Shown here piece by piece: positions 49,969 through 63,200 of a stretch of 64,000 nucleotides of DNA. The notes under the pieces were generated by a model. The model was not told where the DNA came from, did no database searches, and saw only the letters and a list, made by a program, of their open reading frames with translations. The position numbers and the translations under genes are program-made. This stretch comes from Amaranthus tricolor (taxonomy: Eukaryota; Streptophyta; Magnoliopsida; Caryophyllales; Amaranthaceae): NCBI RefSeq assembly GCF_026212465.1, contig NC_080062.1:8353543-8417542 (forward strand). The letters run 5' to 3'. Each line of letters begins with the position of its first letter. Position 1 is the first letter of the stretch.

Positions 49969-51100
49969 GACTCATAATCGTTGAATTATTTATCGGGAAA
50001 CAAAGGCACCCGCTACTTGCAACACTATGCAAACTCGATAAGAAAAAGTACGAGTGTTTCTTCGTTGCACAATGTTGTTGTTAGTACATAGATTTTTTTT
50101 ACTCAATTTTTTGTGTATAAATGTTCATTTTCGATTATTATTGATTTTGTCCTGTCACGATTTCGTTTGTAATAATATTAGACCCTCACTGGTGGATCAG
50201 TGATTTTGTTCTCCAAATTCAGTTGACTTTTAGATTTATTAAAATAATTATTTTTTGCACTTATTTTTGGGCAAACTGAATGCTCATAATAACTGCATCA
50301 TTTTTCTCCCTCGAGGAATTAAAACTAATATTTAACACTTTTTAATTTAGAGTAATTGTATGCGCAGACATGTTTTATGGGAAGTCTAGGGCTGTTTTTG
50401 ACCATAGGCGGGGCCTTGAGTTAAAAAGACTCTAATACTTGAAAATTATCGTTAATTAGGTAGACACTTAAAATTTAGCAATTTATGATTAGTTATTATA
50501 TCAACTAAGAAGTATATGACACATTTACATTTATAATGATAATTACAATATATATGGTTCGTTTCTGTTATTTTTTCAAATATCCGTTTATGTTTAGAAT
50601 CAACCCTCTATATAGATAATCCATTTCTTTTAGTTTGTCTAGAATCTATAAAATGCCAGGAATGACATTGATGGAAACCACATTGAGTGGGGTACGGTTC
50701 ATCCAATAAAAAATTAAAAATAAAATAAATGAATTTTTATATGGTGATTATTTTGTTTTACAAAAGTGAACATATGATTGGTGGATAGGGAGTATAATGA
50801 TCAATGATGTTGTGTGATTGATTCATTATACCATGTCCTAATGGTTGTGCTTCTGTGCTTGTAGACCATAGCCTTAAGACTTTAACTAATATGAAAATAA
50901 TATTACAAATGTAGACAGGAAAGCATTTGGTCTACCAAGATACTACAGATAACAATTAAATTCTTGCTTTTAAAATATGATGATGATATATTGATGATAT
51001 GGGCAATATAATATGCAGATCGAATTTGTTTCGGATCAGTTGTTTTAAGTCCGGTCAAAGTTAAATTCTTTTATACAAGGTAAGGTACATATCATATATT
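49969..51100. other. TauE 3'UTR and intergenic DNA
   Basis: The first few hundred bases downstream of the stop hold the presumed 3'UTR; AATAAT-type signals at about 50170 may serve for polyadenylation. Beyond that no gene is recognised. Confidence 0.4.
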
Positions 51101-51109
51101 ATACTAAAA

Positions 51110-51452
51110 GTTCGGAGAATTTCAAGTTTCACAATTAAAGATAGTTTGCCAAATGAAATTCATTATTTATTGGCTACAGAAAAATAACATGACATTTGAT
51201 CTTGACCAATATTTCTACCATTGAAGTATCTTTGACTAGCATTTATTTATAATTAAATTGAGTAAATTAGAGGATATAGTATACTTCATAATATATTGTT
51301 GACAATTTCCAAAATTACAGAGTTAAGTTATACATCTAGCAGTTAAAATTGAAGGTTTTCGCTGCATAATATCTCTATCTATATATTTTTAATATATATG
51401 TTTATATATATCCATGCTAAAAAACCGTGCATTACACGGATTTTTATACTAA
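51110..51452 (+). repeat. Helitron-like 3' part, second copy
   Basis: Contains one unit of the about 200-bp repeat seen three times at 8470-9060 (ATGACATTTGATCTTGACCA, ACCATTGAAGTATCTTTGAC). About 100 bp later comes the hairpin CCGTGCATTACACGG, then ATTTTTATACTAAT. A hairpin followed by CTRR-T is the mark of a Helitron 3' end. Confidence 0.5.
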
Positions 51453-51837
51453 TTAATTACATATAAATAAAAAATAGCTATATATATTAGAGGCATTACA
51501 TTTGTAAGCTAATTGGTTCAAAAATGTTATAACAAAGAAAAGTGGAAGTATTATAAGGTGATGCAATTGATTTGGTAACACTAATAAGAGTCTTAATTTT
51601 AGGATCTATATTGTTTAAGTGTCTAATTATATAGCTAATTTGTTAAATGTATTATATTATTTAGCAAATTGAGTGAGTGGCTCAAGTTACTCATGACCCT
51701 TATTTCTAGCTTGCATATAGAGTAATATTTATTTATAATGACAAAACATTCAACCAAATATTTTGTAGTAAAATTCTCCCTTAAAAATAATTTTCACTAC
51801 TTAAAAAATTCAAAAGCAAGGTCATTTTAGAAACATA

Positions 51838-52656
51838 ATGGCAATGTATTTTCTTTTCTTGATCATTATATTCCAAATAAGTAAGTTTTCTTTTTGTGTT
51901 GATGAAGATTATAACGGTATAACTACTCAAGTTTGCTTTGGCAAAAGAAACTCTCGAAACTATCAATATCAAAACAATGTAAATGTACTTTTATTACGAC
52001 TCATATCTGAGTCGTCTTCTTCACATCTCGGCTACGTGAGAAACAAAGCAGGGCATAGTCCTAATAAGGCTTATGGTTCTTATCTTTGTAGAGGCGATCT
52101 TAGTAGTAATACATGTCGCGAATGTCTAGAAAGGGTAAAACAATACATTTTGGATAGAAAAAATGTTGACAAATACAAAGAGTGCTTTGCATACGATATG
52201 CATCTGAGATGTATAATACACAATTCAAAAAGCTCAATACCCTTCAAATATCAAGAAAATAGTCATGTCACAACCGAAAAGTTTGGGGATTCTTTAACAC
52301 TAAACCCTAATTACAATAAGGCATTATCAAATCTCAAACAAGAACTTGTACAAGAAGCAAGTTATGGAAATTGGGCACAAGCTAATTTTGCAACCAAAGT
52401 AGTTGGCGTTGGAAAAACACATGAAAAAATTTTCTTTTTTGTTCAATGCATGCCTTATTTATCTCCTATGAGTTGTAGTAATTGTTTAGGTAATCTTAGT
52501 TCTCCAAATACTAAAGGTGGATTAGTTCTTAATTTTAATAATTGTTTCATGAAATTTAATAATCAATCATTTCTTGGTAGTGGGTATCATTTTAATCCAA
52601 ATTTTGTACATGTGATCTTCATCTTATTATTCACAATGTACCTCACATTTTTATAA
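51838..52656 (+). CDS. Cysteine-rich repeat secretory protein (two DUF26/Gnk2 domains)
   Basis: Intronless, 272 aa. A signal peptide is plain at residues 1-20 (MAMYFLFLIIIFQISKFSFC region). Two Gnk2-homologous DUF26 domains follow, each with the C-x8-C-x2-C motif: CRGDLSSNTCREC in the first and CMPYLSPMSCSNC in the second. The last about 20 residues (FVHVIFILLFTMYLTFL) are hydrophobic and end the protein. That suggests either a C-terminal membrane segment or a GPI-type signal rather than a fully secreted protein. No kinase domain follows, so it is not a cysteine-rich receptor kinase. Relatives include ginkbilobin-like antifungal lectins and plasmodesmata-located proteins; the very short tail after the hydrophobic stretch differs from typical PDLPs. 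The substrate or ligand cannot be read from sequence. Confidence 0.88.
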   Translation: MAMYFLFLIIIFQISKFSFCVDEDYNGITTQVCFGKRNSRNYQYQNNVNVLLLRLISESSSSHLGYVRNKAGHSPNKAYGSYLCRGDLSSNTCRECLERVKQYILDRKNVDKYKECFAYDMHLRCIIHNSKSSIPFKYQENSHVTTEKFGDSLTLNPNYNKALSNLKQELVQEASYGNWAQANFATKVVGVGKTHEKIFFFVQCMPYLSPMSCSNCLGNLSSPNTKGGLVLNFNNCFMKFNNQSFLGSGYHFNPNFVHVIFILLFTMYLTFL

Positions 52657-54065
52657 AGTAAATGTATGTCCTTTTGTTCTTAATTTCTAGTCTATACTAT
52701 TTTGGTCTTATGTTGATTGATCTTATTTTATGGTAATCCTTACTCTTTTAGTGTGTACCGTTTTTCATTTTAGTTTGTGCTATTGAATTTGCATCCTTTT
52801 TCGGTAATGGTGTCACTCTAATTCTTTTAATTTCATTTATAAACTTATATTTCTCTCCATCTTAACTACTTATTTATATCATTTACTCGTTTTTTATCTT
52901 ATTCTTTATCCAAACTCACCATCAATCTCCTTACTCTGGATACTTGATCCTAAATTCTTAATCTTTATTATACGAGTGATAACATCATGCCCAATATACA
53001 CCTTTGGGTCATTTACTCATTTTACTGCTATATTTCACTGAACTTGCAATTCGTATATTCAATTTTAATTTGGCTTTTTTAAGAACTTCAATTAGTTTCA
53101 AAATCGATTTAGTTTAGTTTTTCGGTCTTTGGGCTGATGAAATGTAATTTAATTTGGTTATTTTGGATTTAAAAAAATGATTTATGTTTGATTGAAAAAT
53201 TCAAAACCAAATTTAATTTGATTTTGTATAAAATTCTAATCCTACTTCCTTTTCAATTAGTCCAATTTTACTATAACCTCAATATATTTGGATTTATACT
53301 CTATAATCCAATCTAAGAAAACTTTAAATATACAAAATTTTTTTATTTGAAAATTTTTAGTTTGAGGTTTTTAAACTCATTCTCCTCATAAAATTTTATG
53401 TCGGAAAAATCATAACTGAAGCTTTAAATTAAGAAATAAATTTTTTTGATATGTTGAGATATTGGTGTAGTTTTATTGAAACATATACCACCCTTACAAG
53501 TAAAGTTTTGAGTTGAATTTTTACTAACTCACTTTTAATCATTTCCTTCATCTTAGCCTACTTTACATAAAACAAGAGATATCCTACTAAGAATAATAAT
53601 ATAGGATATAAGGCTTCGTTTGTGGTGTTTGTGATGTTAGGCCAACTTGTGGTGCATGTCCTCTTGTGGGCCCTCTATCTCATTCTCTAACTAATTTAGT
53701 GTCTTATGTGGTGACTACAACTTAACTTAGGCTCTTTTAAGGTACAATACTCCTACCAACTTAATTAAGGCCTTTTAAGCGTCTTATTTAATGTCTTTAG
53801 AATTTTATTAGTCCCAATAAAAATTAAATACGATTTGATTTGGTGTTATTTGATGTTTGTGGGGTGAGTTAGATCAAATTGCAAATTGAAATACCAAATT
53901 GTTTATGCCCTCGACTTGAATCATTTTAAAAATTTGACTTAGTTTGGTTGAATTTGCAAGTTTTTATTATTTTATTAAAAATATGTAAGGTTTCATCAAA
54001 ATATTAAGTAAATGGCCTATTAACAAACCAATAGACACCTAACCCAAACTACATGTTAATAAACT
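52657..54065. other. Intergenic gap
   Basis: DUF26 gene 3' flank followed by AT-rich DNA without a recognised gene. Confidence 0.45.
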
Positions 54066-54070
54066 AAAGT

Positions 54071-54279
54071 TGAAGAATCAGTTTTGGGAATTCGAATGTG
54101 CCGTGTATTCTCATTGAGCAGCTATAAATAGTTACAAAGTTATCTTCTCCCAATTACAATCAATTTTGGCCTAAAATTAGGGAGAAAATATTGCAAAAGA
54201 TATTACCTAAAATAAGATAAATCAATTAATTAGATGTGGAATATGTCCTAAGAATATTTTCTAATAATATATTCTAACA
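54071..54279 (-). repeat. Copia 3' LTR
   Basis: 209 bp, TG..CA. The last codons of pol run over the polypurine tract into this LTR. Confidence 0.95.
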
Positions 54280-57200
54280 CCCCCCTCAAGTTGGAGCATG
54301 GGAAGGGACAATGCCAACTTGCTTAATAATTTATCGAACTGCGATTTTCCAAGAGCCTTGGTGAATATATCAGCAAGTTGCATCTGAGTAGGAATATAGG
54401 AGGGAGCGATTAGGCCTTCAGTAATTGCATCACGGACAAAATGACAGTCCACTTCGATATGTTTTGTCCGTTCATGGAAAACTGGATTTTTTGCAATATG
54501 TAAAGCTGACTGACTGTCACAAAATAAACTGATCGCCTTAGGGTGATGTATCCCCAAACTCAAAAGCAAGCCTTTTAACCATTTCAACTCACAAGTGATG
54601 GTAGCCATTGACCGGTACTCGACTTCTGCGGAGCTACGGGAAACAGTATTCTGTTTCTTTGTTTTTCATGATATAGGAGACTGACCTAGAAAAATGAGCC
54701 AACCAGTCAAAGATCTACGTGTAATAGGACATGCAGCCCAATCAGAATCGCACCATCCTTGAAGTGTCAATTCACTGTCTGATCGTAGCAAAATACCTTG
54801 TGCGGGAGTACCTTTCAAGTATCGTACAACCCGCAATGCTGCTTCCCAATGTTCTGTCCTGGGTTCATGCATGAACTGTGAAAGTATGTGAACAGAATAA
54901 GCCAAATCTGGCCTGGTGACTGCAAGATAGATCAACCTGCCAACAAGTCTGCGATATGACTCAGGATCAACTAGTAATTCACCCGATGCTTGACCGAGAT
55001 TGTGATTTTGTTCAATCGGAAAACCAACTAGTTTAGACCCTAAGAGACCTGTTTCAGAGATGATATCAAGTGTGTACTTTCTTTAACAAGAAATAGACCG
55101 GACTCACTACGAGCTACCTCTATGCCAAGAAAATATTTCAGAGTTCCAAGATCTTTCATATGAAAACAGTCACTGAGATATGTTTTGAAAGTACGTAAAG
55201 TAGCGGAATTATTCCCAGATATGATCAAGTCATCAACATAAATAAGAACATTGATTTGCACCGAGTCACGAGTATAAGTAAACAATGACTAGTCTGAATA
55301 GGATTGAAGAAAACCATATTCTTTCAAGGCTGATACAAGCTTGGCAAACCAACATCTAGGAGCCTCTTTTAATCCATAAAGAGATTTGCGTAGGCGACAT
55401 ACCTTATTTGGGTGAGTTGAATCAAACCCTGGAGGAAGTTTCATGTACACTTCCTCTTCAAGATCTCCATGTAAAAAGGTATTATGAACATCCATTTGAT
55501 GCAACTCCCAGTTTTTGGATGCTGCAATTTCTAAGAAAGCCCGAATAGTGACCATTTTAGCCACAGGAGCAAATGTTTCATTATAGTGAATGCCTTCCTT
55601 TTGATGATTGCCAAGCACAAAAAGCCGGGATTTGAGTCGCTCCACACTTCCATCAGACTTATATTTGATTCGGTAGACCCATTGACTCCCAAGAGCACGC
55701 TTTCCACGAGGAAGATCTTCCAAGGTCCATGTACCATTATTTTCCAAGGCTCGAATTTCTTCTTGCATAGACTTTCTCCATCCTTCATCTGTCATGGCTT
55801 CCTTAAATGAACGTGGCTCTTTGCCTGAAATTATGGCTGCAATAAAAGTCTGATATCGCAAAGAAAAACTATTACAATTAATGTAAATGTGCTATAGGAT
55901 AAGGAGTACCTGAGGGATGCTTAGGAGACGAAGTGTTAGAAGATGTAGGAGATGGACTTCTCGTAAAGATGGTGTGTGTTACATAGTCACGATGCCGAAC
56001 ATTAGGAAATTTCTCCCTAAAACCACGTCCCAAATTATTATTTTGGGTCTCACTATGCTGCTGGGCTTGTTCATGATTCCAAAAAGGCTGATTTGTTGGA
56101 GTAGGAGACGTGGGAGGGCTTTGCTGGGCCTGATCCAGCCCATCTGGCGCTGTTAATCCAGGGAACAACCTAGTGGACTCCTGCTGCCCAGCTGGTGCTG
56201 GCACGTTGCTGGTCTGGGCCAGACGTCTAGTTGGCGCTGGCAGCCCACTTGTTTGGGCTTCTATTTGTGGGATGGTATTGTTATTTTCATTTTGATCCAA
56301 ACTTTGCACCTCAATATGGTCATAAATTCCACACAAATCATTTTCACATGCAGTAAAATCATGATGAATATTATCAAACATAGGCACAATATTTTCCGGA
56401 TCAATATTTGATGCAATAGGGTCAACAAACGAGTACTCGTCTTCAAAGAACTTCACATCACGGGACACCAAAAAAACCTTTGAATCCAAATCAAAAAGTT
56501 TCCACCCCTTTTGACCAAATGGGCATCCAACAAAAATACACTTACGACTTTTACTTGCAAATTTATCCCCTCCGGCTTTTTGATTTTGGGCAAAACAAAG
56601 GCAATCAAAGGTTCTGATTGTGTTGTATGAAGGTGGTTTATTAAAGAGAATTTCGTATGGACTTTTGTTTTGGAGAAGAGGTGAAGGGGTACGGTTTATT
56701 AAGTGAGCGGCTGCTAAAACACCCTCTCCCCAAAAATATATCGGTAAGTGTGCTTGAAATCTCAAGGCTCTCGCTACATTTAATATGTGTTTATGTTTTC
56801 GCTCAACCCTCCCATTTTGTTGTGGCGTCCCAACACAAGAGGTTTGAAACAAAATACCAGTAGCATTAAAATAATCAAGTAAACAATTGAATTCAGTCCC
56901 ATTATCACTTTGAACCACCTTAACATTCTGGTAAAATTGTCTGTCAATCATAATAACAAAAGACATAAACATTTGAAAAACTTATGTTTTATCATCCATC
57001 AAATAAAGCCAAACAGCTCGAGAATAATCATCAACAATGGTTAAAAAATATCTTGCACCACAAGAGGATTTATGTCTATAAGGTCCCCAAAGATCACAAT
57101 GAATTTTTTCAAAAATTCTAGAAGCCTTATTCTCACTTAAAGAAAATTTATCCCTGGAATGTTTAGCACGAAAACAAATTTCACATGCTTTATTTAAACT

Positions 57201-58812
57201 ACCCGTATTACTACTAACAGGGGGAAGAAGCTTCACTACTCTTTCAGACGGATGACCCATTCGTTTGTGCCATAACTCCAGTGTAGAAGAAACTGCATGA
57301 ACTGTAATTTGCTGCTCTTGCTTGACACCATCAAAATAGAAAAGTCCATCACGTCTAACACTCGTTCCAATCAGCTCCCTCGACTGGTCCTGTATAGCAC
57401 AAGATTTTGAAGTGAATTGTACAGTACATTGTAAATTGTCAATCAATTGCGATATAGAAATTAAATTTCATTGTAATTCCGGAGCAAAAAGAATGTTTTT
57501 AAGAATTATTTTGCTCGATAAATAAACTGAGCCTTCTTTTGTTGCTGTCATAGTCTTCCCATTAGGAAGACCTACTGGACATGAAACTTGCTGCACATCA
57601 TGAAGCCACGAGTCTATACATGTGACGTGCCGTGATGCACCGGTGTCTATTATCCACATATGACAATCAAACTCACATGTTAATCTATCATCAGGTATTT
57701 TAGTGTTACCAATAAATCCAGCCAAAGCCTTCCATTGTTCGGCCGAGAATACTTGCGAATTGGACTGCCCAATTGAAGGATATGAGCCGTGGTTGTTACT
57801 TGGACGAGCTACTGCATTTGTGCGAGCCGAAACACCACGACCCCTGCTGCTGCTAGCTGGCTGCGATGATGATCTCCCACGACCAGCACCCACCTGCGTC
57901 TTTGACGAACCTGGCCACCAGTCAGGATACCCAATCAATTCAAAGTAGCCAGAAACGAGATGCCCTTTAATTGTTACAGTAAGTGCAAAGAAGATGGGAT
58001 TTGTCTGATTTTTCCCTTTGATCAACCAGATTTTCTGATTTACCCTTTCCTGTGCAGTGCCGAAGAGCAAAACCAACAGCTTCCGGAGGTTTGTCTTCGG
58101 TCATGGACTTGGCGAGACGAACACGTTCATCCTGAATTACTAGTTGATAAGCCCGATCAAGATTAGGAAACGGATCATAAGACAAAATATTAGCACGAAC
58201 TTGAGCATGATAATCGGTGTATAAACCCATAAGAAATTGATGAAGTCGTGTATTATCACGGCGATTTTCATGCTCTAGTCCTGCTTGACATGAATCACAA
58301 CAGGAACATGTAATAAGAGGTTAGTAATTATTTAACTCCTCCCACAAAGATGTCAATTTACCAAAGTATGTGGAAACCGACATGGTTTTTGTTTGTTCAC
58401 ACCTAGCAATGGCAGATTTAATCTGCTGGATTCGAGGACCGTTAACAATGGAATACCTAGATTTTAGAGTATCCCATAAGCGTTTGGCATCTTTGTATTT
58501 GGACAGGGTAACCTTGACTTTGGGTTCTATTGTGTTCATGAGCCATGATATCAACATGGCATGGAGAGTATTTCAATGCTCTTGTGTGCAGGGAGAAGAA
58601 GGAGATGTAATTAATCCGTTCAAGAAAACAAATTTCCGGCGAGCCTCCAACGCGGTTTGAATATCACTAGCCCACTCATCATAATTATCACCCCGAAGAT
58701 GAGTCGGAGTGATAAAATCACCGGGACAATCATGTGGACCGAGGTAATAAGGGGAGGTTATGTCGATACGCAGTAGTGGTGGTGGTGGTGGAGTATTCTG
58801 ATCTCCGGCCAT
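54261..58812 (-). pseudogene. Copia gag-pol polyprotein, multiply broken
   Basis: From ATG 58812. Gag opens with TPTHLRGDNYDEWASDIQTA and is cut by a TGA near 58573 (Trp expected) and a TAA at 58321. A zinc knuckle CTYCNN..GHLVSGY at about 57960 has a one-base insertion, and its last Cys is Tyr. Protease WIIDTGASRHVT is at about 57640. Integrase has LWHKRMGHPS, CEICFRAKHSR, DLWGPYRH and SDNGTEFNCLLDYF, with a stop at about 56980. Reverse transcriptase has [20 protein letters not shown] and the active-site YVDD at about 55210, with a stop near 55290. RNase H has [20 protein letters not shown] at 54600-54300. Breaks also lie near 57468 and 55880. It cannot encode a working polyprotein. Confidence 0.92.
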
Positions 58813-58820
58813 GGTATTCT

Positions 58821-58862
<42 letters not shown>

Positions 58863-58893
58863 GTTGTATGATTTGCCTGAGCGTCTAATACCA

Positions 58894-59102
58894 TGAAGAA
58901 TCAATTTTGGGAATTCGAATGTGCCGTGTATTCTCATTGAGCAGCCATAAATAGTTACAAAGTTATCTTCTCCCAATTACAATCAATTTTGGCCTAAAAT
59001 TAAGGAGAAGATATTGCAAAAGATATTACCTAAAATAAGATAAATCAATTAATTAGATGTGGAATATGTCCTAAGAATATTTTCTAATAATATATTCTAA
59101 CA
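58894..59102 (-). repeat. Copia 5' LTR
   Basis: 209 bp, four substitutions relative to the other LTR. Holds the element promoter on the minus strand. Confidence 0.95.
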
Positions 59103-59400
59103 AAAGTGCACCTCTAAATAAGTTCACTCATATAAAAAACCACAACATACACTAGTGAAAAAAAACGTATCTGCTGCTAATCATTTGCTGCGGTTTTTAA
59201 TATACACAACAATAAATAGGAAAAACAATTAGAAAAAAAAAATAAATTCAACAAATGCTGCGGTTTTCCAATCGCCCGCAGCATATAACCTTGTGAATCA
59301 TCAAATGCTGCGGTTTTTTCTTTGCCCGCAGCATATAACAAAAAAATAAATTCATCAAATGCTGCGATTTGTTCTTTGCCCGCAGCATATAACCTCTTCA

Positions 59401-60274
59401 AAAACTCGCCTTTTAACGTTATAATGCAAAACATGCAGTTCATTCTGTTGTTTCATTGTTCAAAAACACGACTGTTTCATTCTCTTTCAAAACCCTCTTC
59501 ATAAAACCCGCGACTGTTTCTTCTCTTCAATCCCTCTTCATCATCATCTTTGTTCTTGTTCTTCTTCATCATTCTTGCTCTTCTTCATCATCTACTGCTT
59601 TAAACTGCCGACTATACGTACATTGTTGTTGCTCTTCTTAAACCCACGAAAAACCCACGAAATTTGGGCTTAGTTCTTGCTCTTCTTCAAGGTATAATTT
59701 TTTAAAGCTTAGTTCTCAAACCCATTATCGTTCAAGCTTCATTAATTGTGTACGTTTTAGGGCTTAGTTTTTTTTATACTAATTTTTTTTTCATTGTATA
59801 GGTTATACACAACCCAAAACCCACGAAAATTCAAGGTATAATTTTCATTTTGATTATGTAAATTAGGTTTAAATTTATCATAATTTATCAATGTGTATGT
59901 AGTTGTTGTTTTTAAGTTTTAAATTTATCATACATTTCATGTTTTGTTATATTTTTTAAGTAATTTCTTATGTGTATGTAGTTGTGGTTTTTAAGTTTTA
60001 AATTTATCATAATTTTTTTATAGTTTGTGAATTAGGTTTAATTAGGGTTGTTTATGGTTAAATTTATTATTATTTGGGTTAAAACAATCTTCTTATTAGA
60101 ATATACATATTTTTTGAACAATTTATAGATTATGATGGTTTATTATTAATATTGTAAATTAGGGTTAAATAAATGATTATTACTTAATTTTGTGGTTAAT
60201 TAGAGTTCGTTAAGTATATATGTTAAAAGTTGTGTATTAATTTTGTTTTGAATTAATTAATCACACTAATTAGG
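59401..60274 (+). promoter_or_regulatory. CACTA leader region
   Basis: Between the subterminal repeats and the transposase ATG. CT-rich leader sequence (TTCTTCATCATTCTTGCTC at about 59563) is followed by donor-like AAGGTATAATTTT at 59687 and again at 59833, so spliced leader exons are likely. A repeated TATGTAGTTGT(T/G)GTTTTTAA block lies at about 59895 and 59975. Confidence 0.5.
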
Positions 60275-63200
60275 ATGACAAAAGATCGTTCTTGGATGTA
60301 TGGAAGCATTGAATCATCAGAATTTATTGATGGCGTATTAGAATTTTGTAGTATTGTGGTTGAACATCAAGTTAGGACGGGGGGAGTTGGTTTTTATTGC
60401 CCATGTGTCAGTTGTGGAAATGTATCAAAGGTAGATAGTGTTGATATCCTTAGGGAGCACATACTTCGACGTGGGTTTAGGCCTCAATATCATGTTTGGG
60501 TTTGGCATGGTAAGGAGGGAGTTTACAAAGAGAAAAGTGTTGTTGAGGACGTCAATAATATGGCTGATGTCAATGAGGATGTAGTAGATCATGATGATGG
60601 GTATGAGACAGATGAAGAGAATGTCGATGAGGATGTGGATCGTGTTGATGAGATAATGTAGGGAGTCGAGGATGAATTAGGAAAACATCTTCGTGTTTTT
60701 GACTTGTTGACAGAGGCTTCTCAAAAGCCTTTGTACCCTGGATGTACAAAGTTCACCAAACTAACAGCAATGTTGACAATTTTCAACATTAAGTCAAAGT
60801 TCAATTGGAGTGACGCTAGTTTCACAATGTTATTAGAAGTGTTAGGTGAGATGCTCCCTGAGGGAAATGAACTTCCAAAGTCGACATATTATGCCAAAAA
60901 ACGCATGTGTCCTTTCGGCTTAGAGTACCAGAAGATTCATGCGTGTCCGAATGATTGTGTGTTGTATCGGAATGAAAACGAGAACTTAGAAGAGTGTCCT
61001 AGGTGTGGGTTATCGCGCTACAAGTGTAAAGGGGCTCGGGGTGCTAAAGAGCCCCCGGCTAAGGTATTGTGGTATCTTCCAATAATACCTAGATTCAAGC
61101 GCTTGTTTTCTATAAAGAAAGATGCGTTAAATTTGAGGTGGCATGCAGATAAGGTGAAGAAAGGTCACTTGCTCACACATCCATCTAATTCTCCGGAGTG
61201 GAAGAGTATTGATAGATTGCATAAGACTTTTAGAGATGAGGTTAGTAATTGAAGGCTCAGACTATGTACGGATGGACTGAACCCATTCGGCAATCTTAGT
61301 TCTCAACATAGTACTTGGCCGGTACTGTTAGTGATCTATAATTTACCACCTTGGTTGTGTATAAAGCGTAAGTACATTATGCTTTCGCTTCTTATCTCGG
61401 GTCCTAAACAACCTGGAAATGACATAGATGTATATCTTGCACCTCTCGTTGAGGATTTGAGAAAGATGTGGGATGAAGGCGTTTCCGTGTTTGATGCATA
61501 TGCTAATGAGGAGTTCACCTTGCGTGCAATGCTTTTATGCACCATTAATGATTTTCCGGCATATGGAAAATTATCGGGGTATAAGAACAAAGGGAAGAAA
61601 GCATGCCCAATATGTATCGATGACATAGAATCCACGTGGATTCCTAAGTGCAAACACGTATTCATGCACCATTGAAAGTTCCTCCCCCGAGATCACCAAT
61701 ATTGTAAAAAGAAGAAGATGTTCAACGAGGAGGTTGAGGACCGTGTAGCTCGTCCACCGTTGACCGGTTATGAGGTTTATGAACAGTTTAAGGGAGTTGA
61801 GACTGTATTTGGTAAAACAGGGCAAGTGCAAGGGGGTGAAGACTGATTATGGAAAAAAGAATCAATCTTTTGGAAGCTTCCATATTGGAGATATCTACAG
61901 GTTAGGCATTGTCTTGACGTTATGCATATAGAGAAAAATGTATGCGATGCCATACTCGAGACTCTCATGAATATTCCGGGTAAAACAAAGGATGTTAGGG
62001 CCGTGCGAGATTGGTTTAAATGTAAGGGTCTTCGTCCGGAGTTGTGGGCACATGTTAAGGTGAGCAAGAAAAGAAATAGAGTTGATGAAGTTGGTGGCAG
62101 TAACAAGGGAAAGGACGGTAAGAAGAAGATGAGTAATGACAAAGTTTATTTGCCTCTAGCTTGCTACACATTGTCCAAAGCAGAGAAGCAGACATTTTGT
62201 GAGTCTTTGTATGACATTAAGGTTCCGTCAGGGTACTCATCCAACATGAAGAGATTTGTGAGCATAAATGGTGAGCTGAAGTTGGAAAGCATGAAATCTC
62301 ACGATTGCTATGTAATGATGCAAGTGTTCTTACCAATTGCAATCCGTGGAATACTGCCAAAAGATGTGAGATATGCTATTACCAAGCTATGTTCGTTCTT
62401 CAACACAATTTGTAATAAAGTTCTTGATCTCTTTAAACTTGATGCTCTTCAAGTCGACGTGATTGTAACTTTATGCAAGTTTGAGATGTATTTTCCACCT
62501 TCTTTCTTTGACGCAATGGTTCATCTTTTTGTCCATCTCGTTCGTGAGATCAAGCTTTTGGGTCCAGTTTTTTTAAGGTGGTGTTATCCTTTTGAAAGAC
62601 ACATGGGTGTTTTACAAAACAAGGTGAGGAATCCAACACAACCCGAGGGGAGTATGATTCAAGGCACTGTGAGCGATGAGATTAGTAACTTTATAGCCGA
62701 GTATTTGGCAATGGCAAAGCCTATTGGACTTTCCACCTCTCGACATGAAGGAAGGCTTGAGGGAAAAGGAACAATTGGCTCCAAATCGATCACAACTCTT
62801 CGAGACAGTCTTCTACAAGCACACTTGTATGTGTTGCATCATATTCCAGAAGTCCATCCTTTTTTGAGTGAGCATTTAGATATATTGCGCGCAAAATATC
62901 CTTATAAAGGGGATAGGGGATTGATGCAGTTGTATAACAAGACGTTTATTGATTGGTTTCATAATCGAGTAATAAGTGAAGAACTCAAGGGTGTATCAGA
63001 AATTCTTAAGTGGTTAGCTTTTGGACCTCGTGATGATTTCAACAAATATGAGGGTTACGATGTCAATGGCTTCATATTTTGGACTGAGGGTCAAGATAAG
63101 AAGTCATCTTATCTACAGAATAGTGGGGTTTCTATTTTGGTGTCATCTACATTTTACGCGAGTGCCAAGGATCAAGCGTCGGTTGATGCTAAATTTGTAT

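Larger units (their letters stand above)
54066..59107 (-). mobile_element. Ty1/copia LTR retrotransposon
   Basis: Element 54071-59102 in minus orientation, flanked by the 5-bp duplication AAAGT at 54066-54070 and 59103-59107. The 209-bp LTRs (54071-54279 and 58894-59102) begin TG and end CA and differ at only four places by eye, all transitions. Next to the 5' LTR, read on the minus strand, TGGTATTAGACGC resembles the initiator-Met tRNA primer site. Next to the 3' LTR is a polypurine tract (TTGAGGGGGG). A 40-bp poly-T run lies in the leader at about 58821-58860. Domain order protease, integrase, reverse transcriptase, RNase H defines copia. Confidence 0.96.

Noticed and set aside
58758..58976. 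Frame with a poly-Lys run on the minus strand
   Set aside because: Reads through the poly-T leader tract of the copia element; the real gag start is at 58812.
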